In this document: positions 21,707 through 33,066 of the stretch, piece after piece
Position numbering within the stretch: the first letter of the stretch is position 1
Layout of the letters: each line of letters opens with the position of its first letter
Program-made: the position numbers and the translations under genes
NCBI RefSeq assembly: GCF_023856365.1
Contig: NW_026042410.1
Location: forward strand, 321,501-385,500
Origin: Brienomyrus brachyistius
Lineage: Eukaryota > Chordata > Actinopteri > Osteoglossiformes > Mormyridae
DNA length: 64,000 nt
Direction of reading: 5' to 3'
Notes under the pieces: model-generated
What the model was told of the DNA's origin: nothing
Seen by the model: only the letters and a program-made list of their open reading frames with translations
Database searches by the model: none

Positions 21707-22945
21707 CCCCCTGCGGCCCCAGAGCCCGAGCAGCCGTCTCCGCTGCCTGCAGCTACCGCGCCCACGTCCGAGGCGCTTTCCCTGCCTGCAGCTCCCGGGC
21801 AGGCGCCCCCTCTGCAGCCTGCAGCTCCAGTCCCTGGCCCCACTCCAGTCCCTTCTCCCCCTGTGACTCTGGTACCCTCACCCCGACGAGCCCGACCCCG
21901 GCCGCAGGTCCTTATGTCTGTGTCCCATAAGGGGAGAGGACACAGACGCACGGCTGGGGTCCCACCCGCCCAGCCCCCTGGCTCGCCCTCCCTCGCCGGC
22001 GCTAGGGCTTGGTCGGCACCTGCGGGTCCTGGCCCTCCGGGTCGGCTGTCGTCTGCGGGTCCCCCTCCGCGGCCTCGTCGCCCTGCCTCGGTCCCTCCTC
22101 CGGCGTCTTATCGGTTGCCTGCGGGCCCCCCGACGGCGGCTCCTCATTCGCCTGCTGGTCCTCCCGCTCTGGCGTGTCGGAGGACGTCGCCGTCTGCTGC
22201 GGCTCCCCCTCTCTCCTTGCCCTCGCCAGGGTCCCTTCCAGCTCCTTCGTCCCCTTCCCTGGTCTCCCCTCCGACTCCCTCCTTCGTCCCTGCGTCTGTC
22301 CCTCACCCCGTCTCCTCGGCCCCTCCGGCTCCGGCCTCCCGGCCGCCTGCAGCCCTTCCGGCTGCCTCCCGTCGCCCGCTGGGTCTCCCTCGGGCTCCTC
22401 TTGGTTCCCCCTCCTTCTCTCCCTGGCCTCCCGTCTTTGTCCCTCCTGCCTCTGCTCCCCCTCGCTTTGTTCCTCCTGTCTCTGTCCCTCCTCTCTTTGT
22501 CCCTCGTCCCTCTGGCTTCTGCTCCTCTTTCCCCGATGTTCCCTTCGTTCACTCCCGGTCCTTTTGTCCTGCCTGTTCCCTCCGTGTCCCCCTTTCTGAT
22601 CTGTTTCTCTGCCTTTCCTGTCTTATGTCAAGTCTTGTCCTGGCTCCTTCCCCTGTGCCAGTTCTGTCTGTCCGTTCTGTTCCCTGTCCCTCATTAATGA
22701 GGTTTTATATAGATATACATATATGCCCGGCTTGTCCGCTCCTCGTGTGTGCCACGCCCCCTGATTACCCACGTGTGCTTCCCTGATCGTCTCCTGCTTT
22801 GCCCGATTACTTTGATTAGTCATGACCTATTTTAAGTCCTGGTCTTACCTGTTTGCCCTGTCCGTCATTGTAGTTTGTCAATGCCTGCGTTCCGTCCTGC
22901 TCTACCCGCTCCGTTTCCCCGATTAAAGACCCGTTTTCACAAACA
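21704..22945 (+). mobile_element. Proline-rich tail and LTR-like end of a gypsy-like element (left arm)
   Basis: A 360-codon frame (21704-22786) is extremely rich in Pro, Ala and Ser and strongly GC-biased against its AT-rich surroundings. It ends in VCATPPDYPRVLP, identical to the ending at 1483. After the stop, sequence shared with 1484-1560 continues to a GATTAAAGACC near 22920. Proline-rich C-terminal extensions just before the 3' LTR are common in fish Ty3/gypsy elements, which is why I place it there. No enzymatic domain is present. In the right arm the frame is broken by indels, so it is probably not under coding constraint. Confidence 0.5.
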
Positions 22946-22976
22946 CAAAAAAAACTATATGTATACATATACATAC

Positions 22977-24143
22977 ACTGAACAAAAATATAAACGCAAC
23001 ACTTTTGTTTTTGCTCCCATTTTTCATGAGATGGACTTAAAGATCTACAATTCATTCCAGATACACAATATTACCATTTCTCTCAAACATTTCTCACAAA
23101 TCAGTCTAAATGTGTGATAGTGAGCACTTCTGCTTTGCTGAGATAATCCATCCCACCTCACAGGTGTGCCACATCAAGATGCTGATCTGACATCATGGGT
23201 AGTGCACAGGTGTACCTTATACTGCCCACAATAAAAGGCCACCCTGGAATGTGCAGTTTTGTCTCACAGCAAAATGCCACAGATGCCACAAGCATTGAGG
23301 GAGCGTGCAATTGGCATGCTGACAGCAGGAATGTCAACCAGATCTGTTGCTCGTGCATTGAATGTTCATTTCTCAACCATAAGCCGTCTCCAAAGGCGTT
23401 TCAGAGAATATGGCAGTACATCCAACCGGCCTCACAACCGCAGACCACGTGTAACCACACCAGCCCAGGACCTCCACATCCAGCAGGTTCACCTCCAAGA
23501 TCGTCTGAGACCAGCCACTCAGACAGATGATGCACGGCCCCATGTTGCAAGGATCTGTACACAGTTCTTGGAAGCTGAAAATGTCCCAGTTCTTGCATGG
23601 CCAGCATACTCACCGGACATGTCACCCGTTGAGCATGTTTGGGATGTGCTTGACCGGCGTATACGACAGCGTGTACCAGTTCCCACTAATATCCAACAAC
23701 TTCGCACAGCCATTGAAGAGGAGTGGACCAACATTCCACAGGCCACAATTGACAATCTGATAAACTCTATGCGAAGAAGATGTGTTGCATTGTATGAGGC
23801 AAATGGTGGTCACACCAGATACTGACCGGTTCTGAGTCCCCAGACCCCCAATAAAGCAAAAAACTGCACATTCCAGGGTGGCCTTTTATTGTGGGCAGTA
23901 TAAGGTACACCTGTGCACTACCCATGATGTCAGATCAGCATCTTGATGTGGCACACCTGTGAGGTGGGATGGATTATCTCAGCAAAGCAGAAGTGCTCAC
24001 TATCACACATTTAGACTGATTTGTGAGAAATGTTTGAGAGAAATGGTAATATTGTGTATCTGGAATGAATTGTAGGTCTTTAAGTCCATCTCATGAAAAA
24101 TGGGAGCAGAAACAAGAGTGTTGCGTTTATATTTTTGTTCAGT
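22977..24143 (+). mobile_element. Tc1/mariner transposon with long inverted repeats (left arm)
   Basis: The termini ACTGAACAAAAATATAAACG and their complement bound a 1.17 kb element. The inverted repeats are about 280 bp long (22977-23262 and 23864-24143) and nearly identical. The element sits in a TATA-rich stretch, consistent with the TA target of Tc1/mariner. It encloses the shortened transposase at 23259-23825. It separates the two halves of a satellite unit, so it inserted into pre-existing satellite sequence. Confidence 0.92.
23259..23825 (+). CDS. Tc1-type transposase, internally deleted (188 aa, left arm)
   Basis: The frame opens with a paired-type helix-turn-helix region (ALRERAIGMLTAGMSTRSVA, then HFSTISRLQRRFREYGSTSN), which would bind the inverted repeats. 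It ends with DDARPHVARICTQFL and AWPAYSPDMSPVEHVWDVLD, the second Asp and final acidic block of the DDE/D catalytic triad. Full-length Tc1 transposases are about 340 residues. Here about 150 residues between the helix-turn-helix domain and the second catalytic block, including the first catalytic Asp, are missing without loss of frame. The protein should therefore be catalytically dead, though it could still bind DNA. In the right arm the frame is further broken by one extra T. Confidence 0.85.
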   Translation: MSHSKMPQMPQALRERAIGMLTAGMSTRSVARALNVHFSTISRLQRRFREYGSTSNRPHNRRPRVTTPAQDLHIQQVHLQDRLRPATQTDDARPHVARICTQFLEAENVPVLAWPAYSPDMSPVEHVWDVLDRRIRQRVPVPTNIQQLRTAIEEEWTNIPQATIDNLINSMRRRCVALYEANGGHTRY

Positions 24144-24581
24144 ATATATATTTATGGGTGTATCGAGACTAGATGGTCAGTATGGATAACTAAGGTGCAC
24201 TAAAACTGGGTGAGCAGGCAAGGCATGTCACCCAGGTTGTGTGACAATTATTTTATATAAATGTATATATGTATATATATATTCCATCCACCATCCCTCC
24301 TTTACGGAGAACTGCGTTATTTTTATTGTCCATTACGAAAAAAATAAAAAAACTATATATATATATATATATATACATATATATTTATGGGTGTATCGAG
24401 ACTAGTTGGTCATTATGGATAACTAAGTTGCACTAAAATTGGGTGAGCAGGCAAGGCATGTCACCCAGGTTGTGTGACAATTATTTTATATATATGTATG
24501 TATATATTCCATCCACCATCCCTCCTTTACGGAGAACTGCGTTATTTTTCTTTTCTATTGCTAATAAAAAAACTATATATA

Positions 24582-24614
<33 letters not shown>

Positions 24615-25048
24615 GGGTGTATCGAGACTAGATGGTCAGTATGGATAACTAAGGTGCACTAAAATTGGGTGAGCAGGCAAGGCATGTCACCCAGGTTGTG
24701 TGACAATTATTTTATATATATGTATATATATATTCCATCCACTATCCCTCCTTTATGGAGAACTGCGTTATTTTTATTGTCTATTGCAAAAAAAAACACA
24801 AAAAAAACTATATATATATATATATATACACATATATATTTATGGGTGTATCGAGACTAGTTGGTCATTATGGATAACTAAGGTGCACTAAAATTGGGTG
24901 AGCAGGCAAGGCATGTCACCCCAGTTGTGTGACAATTATTTTATATAAATGTATATATATATTCCCTCCACCACCCCTCCTTTACGGAGGACTGCTTTAT
25001 TTTTAATATCCATTGCGAAAAAAAAACACAAGAAAAAGAAAAAATATC

Positions 25049-25109
<61 letters not shown>

Positions 25110-25299
25110 GTGTGTCGAGACTAGATGGTCAGTATGGATAACTGAGGTGCACTAAAATTGGGTGAGCAGGCAAGGCATGTCACCCAGGTTGTGTGACAAT
25201 TATTTTATATATATGCATATACATATTCCATCCACCATCCCTCCTTTATGGAGAACTGCGTTATTTTTATTGTCTATTGCAAAAAAAAAACAGAAAAAC

Positions 25300-25389
<90 letters not shown>

Positions 25390-25809
25390 TATTCATGGGT
25401 GTATCGAGACTAGATGGTCATTATGGATAACTAAAGTGCACTAAAATTGGGTGAGCAGGCAAGGCATGTCACCCAGGTTGTGTGACAATTATTTTATATA
25501 AATGTATATATATATATATATATTCCATCCACCATCCCTCCTTTACGGAGAACTGCGTTATTTTTCTTTTCTATTGCTAATAAAAAAACTATATATATAT
25601 ACATATATATTTATGGGTGTATCGAGACTAGATGGTCATTATGAATAACTAAGGTGCACTAAAATTGGGTGAGCAGGCAAGGCATGTCACCCCGGTTGTG
25701 TGACAATTATTTTATATATATATTCCATCCACCATCCCTCCTTTACGGAGGACTGCTTTATTTTTAATATCCATTGCGAAAAAAAAACACAAGAAAAAGA
25801 AAAAATATC

Positions 25810-25864
<55 letters not shown>

Positions 25865-25967
25865 GTGTGTCGAGACTAGATGGTCAGTATGGATAACTAA
25901 AGTGCACTAAAATTGGGTGAGCAGGCAAGGCATGTCACCCAGGTTGTGTGACAATTATTTTATATAA

Positions 25968-26019
<52 letters not shown>

Positions 26020-26321
26020 CATCCACCATCCCTCCTTTACGGAGAACTGCGTTATTTTTCTTTTCTATTGCTAATAAAAAAACTATATATATGTACATAT
26101 ATATATATATATATGGGTGTATCGAGACTAGTTGGTCATTATGGATAACTAAGTTGCACTAAAATTGGGTGAGCAGGCAAGGCATGTCACCCAGGTTGTG
26201 TGACAATTATTTTATATATATATGTATATATATATTCCCTCCACCACCCCTCCTTTACGGAGGACTGCTTTATTTTTAATATCCATTGCGAAAAAAAAAC
26301 ACAAGAAAAAGAAAAAATATC

Positions 26322-26388
<67 letters not shown>

Positions 26389-26491
26389 GTGTGTCGAGAC
26401 TAGATGATCAGTATGGATAACTAAAGTGCACTAAAATTGGGTGAGCAGGCAAGGCATGTCACCCAGGTTGTGTGACAATTATTTTATATAA

Positions 26492-26535
<44 letters not shown>

Positions 26536-26837
26536 CATCCACCATCCCTCCTTTACGGAGAACTGCGTTATTTTTCTTTTCTATTGCTAATAAAAAAACT
26601 ATATATATGTACATATATATATATATATATGGGTGTATCGAGACTAGTTGGTCATTATGGATAACTAAGTTGCACTAAAATTGGGTGAGCAGGCAAGGCA
26701 TGTCACCCAGGTTGTGTGACAATTATTTTATATATATATGTATATATATATTCCCTCCACCACCCCTCCTTTACGGAGGACTGCTTTATTTTTAATATCC
26801 ATTGCGAAAAAAAAACACAAGAAAAAGAAAAAATATC

Positions 26838-26892
<55 letters not shown>

Positions 26893-27079
26893 GTGTGTCG
26901 AGACTAGATGGTCAGTATGGATAACTAAGGTGCACTAAAATTGGGTGAGCAGGCAAGGCATGTCACCCAGGTTGTGTGACAATTATTTTATATATATGCA
27001 TATACATATTCCATCCACCATCCCTCCTTTACGGAGAACTGCGTTATTTTTATTGTCTATTGCAAAAAAAAAACAGAAA

Positions 27080-27138
<59 letters not shown>

Positions 27139-28030
27139 TATTCATGGGTGTATCGAGACTAGATGGTCATTATGGATAACTAAAGTGCACTAAAATTGGG
27201 TGAGCAGGCAAGGCATGTCACCCAGGTTGTGTGACAATTATTTTATATAAATGTATATATATATATATATATATATTCCATCCACCATCCCTCCTTTACG
27301 GAGAACTGCGTTATTTTTCTTTTCTATTGCTAATAAAAAAACTATATATATATGTACATATATATATATATATATGGGTGTATCGAGACTAGTTGGTCAT
27401 TATGGATAACTAAGTTGCACTAAAATTGGGTGAGCAGGCAAGGCATGTCACCCAAGTTGTGTGACAATTATTTTATATATATGTATATATATATTCCATC
27501 CACCATCCCTCCTTTATGGAGAACTGCGTTATTTTTATTGTCTATTGCAAAAAAAAAACAAAAAAAACTATATATATATACATATATATTTATGGGTGTA
27601 TCGAGACTAGATGGTCATTATGAATAACTAAGGTGCACTAAAACTGGGTGAGCAGGCAAGGCATGTCACCCAGGTTGTGTGACAATTATTTTATATATAT
27701 GTATATATATATTCCATCCACCATCCCTCCTTTATGGAGAACTGCGTTATTTTTATTGTCTATTGCAAAAAAAAAAACAAAAAAAACTATATATATATAT
27801 ACATATATATATATGGGTGTATCGAGACTAGAAGGTCATTATGCATAACTAAAGTGCACTAAAATTGGGTGAGCAGGATAGGCATGTCACCCCAGTTGTG
27901 TGACAATTATTTTATATATATGTATATATATATATATATTCCCTCCACCACCCCTCCTCTACGGAGGACTGCTTTATTTTTATTTCCATTGCAAAAATAA
28001 AAAATTTTAAAACACAAAAAAAAAAAAAAA
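24144..28030 (+). repeat. (TA)n-interspersed satellite array, 16 units (left arm)
   Basis: Units of about 220-290 bp contain GGGTGTATCGAGACTAG, a TGCACTAAAATTGGGTGAGC segment, GCAAGGCATGTCACCCAGG, then a (TA)n tract, ATCCCTCCTTTACGGAGA, an A-rich tract and a second (TA)n. I count 16 copies of the GAGACTAG motif. Three subtypes alternate (GTGTATCGAG with AACTGCG; GTGTGTCGAG with GACTGCT; and a CTATTGCTAATAAAA form), giving two-unit higher-order repeats such as 25868-26392 and 26393-26896. Open frames here are only translated TA repeats. Most length variation lies in the (TA)n tracts. Confidence 0.93.
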
Positions 28031-28204
28031 CGAAAATAATAATAATAAAAATAATTTTGAATGTGTATTCAAATAAGTTTGAATGTGTGTGAACTATATA
28101 TAAATATATATATACACATGCATATACAGAAATATATACACACACACACATATATATATATACACACACACACACAGACACACACTCACATAAACACATA
28201 CACA
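28031..28204. repeat. (AC)n/(TA)n microsatellite cluster
   Basis: Short alternating tracts of CACACA and TATATA type follow the last satellite unit. The same cluster lies at about 43337-43510 and 60865-61037. Confidence 0.85.
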
Positions 28205-28590
28205 CACTGTGTACAGTCTTATGCAAAGGTTTGGCACCCCTTGACAAATAACATCTTTTCAATTACAAAAGCAACAATATCAGTTAATACAGTCTCTTTA
28301 GGAACTGGGGGAAAAATACACAATATTTTCAGCAAACATTGATGAATAGTTACTTTTTATGCCATAAATTGAACAAAATTACAAAATAAAAACATTATTA
28401 TGGCACTCTGCAAAAGTTTGGGCACCCTACGTAATCAGTACTTAGTAACACCTCCTCTGCCAGATATCACAGCTTACAAGCGCTTCTTATAGCCAGCTGA
28501 AAGGCTTTCAGTTCTTGTACTTGGGATTTTCTCACATTCTTCCTTGCAAAAGGCTTCTAGTTCTGTAATATTCTAATATATCAAGGGCTG
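28205..28590 (-). mobile_element. Second Tc1/mariner-type remnant (left arm)
   Basis: The start TACAGTCTTATGCAAAGGTT and an internal TGCAAAAGTTTGGGCACCCT are typical Tc1-like terminal motifs. The following ACACCTCCTCTGCCAGATAT and TTCTTCCTTGCAAAAGGCTT recur near the ends of fish Tc1-family elements. No transposase frame remains, and the other terminus was not found. Confidence 0.6.
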
Positions 28591-29203
28591 TATTGTCAAA
28601 TAGGAGATCGGCAGCATTCTCCCACCTGAGAAAACTGTACTACAATGCCCTTGATAGTGTGTAGAAACACACTCGTCAGCTCTAGTCCTCCTGTAACAAC
28701 GCAAAAGGACTGGCAACCCTCAGGTATTTATGCGTGCGATTGTATGATAAATTCACCCTGACAGTCTCACACTTCTCTTGGTACCAACAGGTCTCATGGA
28801 ATATATAAAAGGCAACTGCAACAATTATACTCGGCACTAAACATCGAGGCACGGAAATGCAGCAGAGCTTGTGTATTTCTCAGGATGCATTCTAGTAAAA
28901 TGCCCGGAAAATGAGCTAAAGACATATTTCAAGGGGCACTATATAAAACCGATGGAAATTTTACTGATTAAATAAAAGGAAAAGCATCGTTTGAAAAATC
29001 ACAAATGTTTCTAAGATTCAATGCATCGCTTTTTGACCACATCATAGCGATGAACACATCATTGTTCCTGACAATGTCCTAATACAGAAATAAAACTTTA
29101 TGTTGGTAAACTCAAAAAGCCTTCAGCTGTCACACTGGCTAACGATCTCAAACGATTATAAAGCAGCATTTTGAAAAGCGCTGTTTTAAAATAACAGATA
29201 CAA
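28591..29203. other. No recognisable gene
   Basis: Ordinary sequence shared by all three copies (right-arm 42338-42950, third copy 59865-60477). If the lysine-rich frame is a real spliced gene, this would be its first intron, but no acceptor or second exon could be recognised. Confidence 0.35.
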
Positions 29204-29281
29204 CACTTACCTTGTCTTCTGGCCAAATGCTTTTCACGGCTTGGCACTCCAACGGTGCTGAAACGAAATTTGTATTTCCTC

Positions 29282-29500
29282 CTACCTCGTTGGCCCTTCA
29301 GTTCTTCTTTTCTCCCTTTGGATGTTTTTTTCCTTCTTCTTTGGATATTGTTTTTTATTTTTGTTTGTTTTTTTTTTACTTTGCATGTTTTTCCTTCTTC
29401 GGATATTATTTTTTTGGCTTATTTTTTTAGACGATGTTTTTTTCGTCTTCTTTAAAAATTGATTTTTTTCGTCTTCTTTAAATATTGTTTTTTTTTTCAT
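29282..29500 (-). CDS. Lysine-rich putative protein, short-frame copy (left arm)
   Basis: A 72-codon frame beginning MKKKTIFKEDEKNQ encodes a very basic, low-complexity protein (Lys, Arg, Gln, Asn, Ser). An A10 run near residue 45 sends this copy into a frame ending in TEGPTR and a stop. The right-arm copy has A9 there and stays open past a splice donor. The ATG lies about 90 bp downstream of a TATA box with two CCAAT boxes and a heat-shock-like element. I do not recognise the family. Strong basicity would suit a nucleic-acid-binding or nuclear protein, but poly-A composition alone can mimic that. Confidence 0.3.
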   Translation of the reverse strand: MKKKTIFKEDEKNQFLKKTKKTSSKKISQKNNIRRRKNMQSKKKTNKNKKQYPKKKEKNIQREKRRTEGPTR

Positions 29501-29591
29501 CCTTTTGATGTTGTTTTACGGAACAAGAGCCGTACAGTGCTACTCTATCAGGAGGTAGCGCCAACTGAACGCCTTGAAGCAGTACCCAGCT

Positions 29592-29691
29592 CTTTTATAG
29601 GGAGCGTCAACCCGAAGTCAAGTTCTAGAACGTTGCACTCACTTTTCATTGGTTTCCCAGCTATGCTGTCAGAATAATGTTTGCTGATTGG
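29592..29691 (-). promoter_or_regulatory. Pol II-like promoter: CCAAT x2, heat-shock element, TATA (left arm)
   Basis: On the minus strand, in order: CCAAT at 29687-29691, CCAAT at about 29648-29652, TTCTAGAA (a heat-shock-element dimer) at about 29623-29630, and TATAAAAG at 29592-29599. The spacing is about 50-90 bp from CCAAT to TATA and about 90 bp from TATA to the ATG of the lysine-rich frame. Confidence 0.5.
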
Positions 29692-29759
29692 TCGAAAATT
29701 TTAAAACGTACCCGAGTACTGTAAAAAAAACTCAAGATCTTGCTACCCTACGGAGCACC

Positions 29760-30871
29760 CATAAGGTGATTTTTTTTATACGTTATATGCAGCTATTTGT
29801 AGCAGGCCGTAATTAGACTAATCCACCCTTTGTCAATAAAGCCAACAAGAGAACAGGTTGCCCAAAGTTTGCTCAGGTACACGCCACAGCACAACCTTAA
29901 AAACACATCCAGCACAAATCACACTAGTGAATGACACAGCAAATCACAGCAATAAAAAAGACCCCTATGGGCAATCCAGCACCCAGACTACAGGTGCCAA
30001 AAGGCCCAGCCTGCCTAATAATGAACCCAAAATATACATACAACAAAGAAAAAGACACAAACAAAAAAGAAAATAAAACTAGCCAGCTGCTCCCACTAAA
30101 CCCCGCTCCCGAGGCCACTAAGCCGGCTGGCTTGATAATACACGATACAACCTCAGATAAAACATATTAAAGCAACACCAGGGAGGTTTACAACCTGATC
30201 CTTAAAATTATCGACCCGTAATTCCACCTTGAAAACCCCTAAAGAACAGTAGTTTACCCCATGACTCACTGCCCCATTCAAACAAAAAAAAAACAGGTTT
30301 TTGGGGTAACCTTTAGGTCAGCTCTTCAAAACCAGGTATGAGGACTCTTCAGCTAATCAGTCCTCTAATTAGAAATCTAATTAGGGAGTTGCAGCGAAAA
30401 CCTGCATACACACCGGCCCTTTGCGGATAAGATTGTTCACCCCTGAAACAAGCAAACAGAAAGGCTGCTACACTGCAAATTCAATATGCCCGCCGATGCT
30501 CCACCAAATCTATCAGGACCCTGCCTGTCTTTCCCGTGCCTGCTCCTTTGCCAATATGCCCTACCATCGGAACATGCACAGCCATCTCGCCCCGGCTATG
30601 CCTCCAGTCCGAACTGCAGTTCCTATACCTGCCTATAATTGCCTGGCTACAATCCATCCCCCAAAATGAAATTGATGACCCAACGATCACAGCTAAGAAT
30701 TCTATCCCCAAACCACTGGTCTTCCTCCCCAACCGAACGATCATTCACTGACCGTGGTAACTTATAAGGGTTGGTATGATGACCAGTGGTGGACCTCACC
30801 GAACGTTTAACTGGTCTCTACACCTCGGGGGGGACATAACCTCCTCCATTATACGAGGCCTACTTGTGGAT
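29760..30871. other. Inner arm: no intact gene; retroelement 3' region likely (left arm)
   Basis: Follows (in minus-strand sense) the gypsy integrase remnant. It has short open frames only, one of them hydrophobic. A block of about 75 bp at 30166-30240 recurs at about 31487-31562 in the same orientation, flanking the integrase remnant. A perfect short palindrome lies at 30365-30384 (CTAATTAGA-AA-TCTAATTAG). Confidence 0.4.
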
Positions 30872-31380
30872 GCTCTATTGCGACCCCTCCCACCAGCCCT
30901 GTCCCCGTAAAACCACAGAGTCCTCATCCGATTCCATTTCTGTTGCCCCTGTGGGCAACCCAGACTCAGGAGACATTACCAGAACATCTTCCCCTGACAT
31001 AACAACCCCCTGTGGTACTGGACGCAACTCTGTTCGGTGAACTTGACGGACAACCCCGTCCCCCTCCATTGGAGTTGCAGAGTAAACTGCACCCTGATCT
31101 TGGGGACACCGAACTACCATATACAAACAGGCATCCCAATGATCCTGTATTTTACCTCGAACATGGTTCCGCAAACACACCAGCTGACCTTCATCAAACC
31201 CCTAATCATTAACCAACTCATTGTGTTTCCGATTTCGTGGTGTGGCTTGTTCCTCCAACTAAGCCTTCACATACTCTTGAAGCACCTGCAAACTTTCCTG
31301 ATGGTTTTGTACCCATTCCTCCAAAGGTCCACCATACTGACTGATCCCGGCAGGAGCCTGAAGATAGTGTATCGGTAATC
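30872..31380 (-). mobile_element. Ty3/gypsy-like integrase C-terminal remnant (left arm)
   Basis: On the minus strand, a frame with two stops reads PLEEWVQNHQESLQVLQEYV, then after a gap GQLVCLRNHVRGKIQDHWD, YMVVRCPQDQGAVYSATP and VHRTELRPVPQGVV. This matches the end of fish gypsy polyproteins: the helical region after the integrase core, then the basic strand segment (KIQDxW...VYTV...VHRxxL) before the stop. Integrase catalytic residues are absent. Confidence 0.65.
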
Positions 31381-31562
31381 GAGGCTCACAGCCAGACCTT
31401 AAATAAAAAGGCATCATCCAGTCATTTGGTGGGGTGTAGTATTGTAAGCTTCTCTGCTGGAGGAAGTGTGTGAAGCAAATTGTGCAAAAAAAATATTAAA
31501 GCAACACCAGGGAGGTTTACATCTAGATCCTTAAAATGATCGACCTGCAATTCCACCTTGAA

Positions 31563-32339
31563 AATCCAATTACCATATAAAGGATACAAGATGTAAAGAT
31601 GACAAATGACATGGCACACATTTGTTGTTTAGACTGTTGTGTCAGGTTAATTGAAAGCTGAAGGATCTTAGTGTTTACTAGTCTAAGTAACAGAATGTCT
31701 AAACACTGTGCTTGCCTTTATGGGTTTTTAAGCAGAACATATAGGTATAGAAACATATTAACATTACGTTTCACGATTCACTGACTGGAGAATAGGAGAA
31801 TATACACATCAATATTACTACTTAAGTTAACTAACCCTAATCCCAACCCCTATTGGCACGGAGCCCGCCAGGGTTCAGGTGAGATATAAATCTGTAATCT
31901 GTATCAATGGTTTTGCTATCCATACCCACCCTATTAATGTTAGCTTCCCAGGGTTTCTTGTTAGACAAGCTCTGTGTCTCTCTATACCCCCATTTACTGC
32001 ACGACTGATTGTCCATTTATAAAGAATCAAATAGGGTGAAGATGGTTTTAGTTTACAATTACTCTGGAAGGTGACCAGATTAAAAAAAACTAAATACCAT
32101 GCCTACGTGTATGTAATCTCCATCACAGTCCCCATTTTCCCCATAATCCTCGTTTTGATAGTGCCAATTTGTGTAATGTGAGTTTTTTTTTTTTTTTAAA
32201 AACTGTTATAGAAGAACATACTGGATGCCACATGTGTACAATTACCCCTTTCTAATTAGTGGGGTCCGTTGTGTCAGCTACAGCCTTTACTAACATACAC
32301 ATAAGTATACAGTCTTACAGCACTTTTGTTTTCCTTTTG
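31563..32339. other. No recognisable gene (left arm)
   Basis: No supported frame or repeat family. A poly-T tract is present near 32187. The right-arm equivalent is about 39203-39979. Confidence 0.4.
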
Positions 32340-33000
32340 TATTTAATGGTTTTCCATTTAGGGGGCAGCATGGTGGTGCAGTGGTTAGCACTGTTGCCTC
32401 ACACCTCTAGGGCCCGGGTTCGAGTCTCCACCTGGGTCACATGTGTGTGGAGTTTGCATGTTCTACCCATGTCATCGTGGGGTTTCCTCCGGGTACTCTG
32501 GTTTCCCCCACAGTCCAAAAACATGCTGAGGCTAATTGGAGTTGCTAAATTGCCCATAGGAGTGTATGCGTGAGTGAATAGTGTGTGAGTGTGCCCTGCG
32601 ATGGGCTGGCCCGCCATCCTGAGTTGTTCCCTGTCTCGTGCCCATTGCTTCCGGGATAGGCTCCAGACCCCCCGCGATCCAGTAGGATAAGCGGTTTGGA
32701 AAATGGATGGATGGATGGACAGTTTTCCATTTGAGGAATTAGCAAAAAACTGCAGTGCATGATGGGTAGGATCTAAAGGCTGCCTAACGCCCTTAATTTG
32801 TTTGCAATTTCGCCAGGTAGGCTACCTTCTTTAAACTGCGTTTTGCTAGACTACACATTTCGAGATGTTTTATTGTAGTCTTGGTAAATATATATATATA
32901 GTTTAGCCTAACCCAGCCACTTAAGGGAGCAAGCCAGCTCAGGTAGGTGCCAGTCCCAAGCCCGGATTAATGGAGAGGGTTGGCGTCAAGAAATAAAGAG
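32340..33000 (-). repeat. Dispersed repeat D2, inner copy, interrupted by a SINE (left arm)
   Basis: Minus-strand homologue of 19245-19700. The repeat is split by the SINE at 32360-32722, with GTTTTCCATTT duplicated on both sides (32349-32359 and 32722-32732). Confidence 0.85.
32360..32722 (+). mobile_element. Full-length tRNA-derived SINE with ATGG tail (left arm)
   Basis: The head GGGGGCAGCATGGTGGTGCA contains a pol III A box (TGGTGCAGTGG) and, about 45 bp on, a B box (GGTTCGAGTCT). The body has TGTGGAGTTTGCATGTTCT, TCCTCCGGGTACTCTGGTTT and GTCCAAAAACATGC, as in the HE-type SINE superfamily. The 3' end is an (ATGG)n tail. It is flanked by an 11-bp duplication, so the insertion is precise and complete. 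Confidence 0.9.
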
Positions 33001-33066
33001 AAATAAAGACAACTAATACTCCTAGTTTGCGAGATCTGACTGCAATGGCAGCACTGCTACAAGGGT

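Noticed and set aside
21878..22552. Long minus-strand arginine-rich frame (and its larger right-arm version at 48262-49128)
   Set aside because: It is the complement of the GC-rich proline-rich block. Arg/Gly richness is what that composition gives on the opposite strand, and the ends do not correspond to any domain.
24443..27848. Many 60-83 codon frames with YIYIYI repeats
   Set aside because: They are translations of (TA)n tracts within satellite units and recur in every frame and copy; no coding value.
24144..28030. CRISPR-like regular repeats
   Set aside because: Units are 220-290 bp with internal microsatellites and no unique spacers, in a vertebrate-type genome; this is satellite DNA.
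28061..28342. 93-codon frame rich in His/Thr/Ile
   Set aside because: Produced by CA/TA microsatellites and a Tc1 remnant; repeated identically in the other copies for the same reason.
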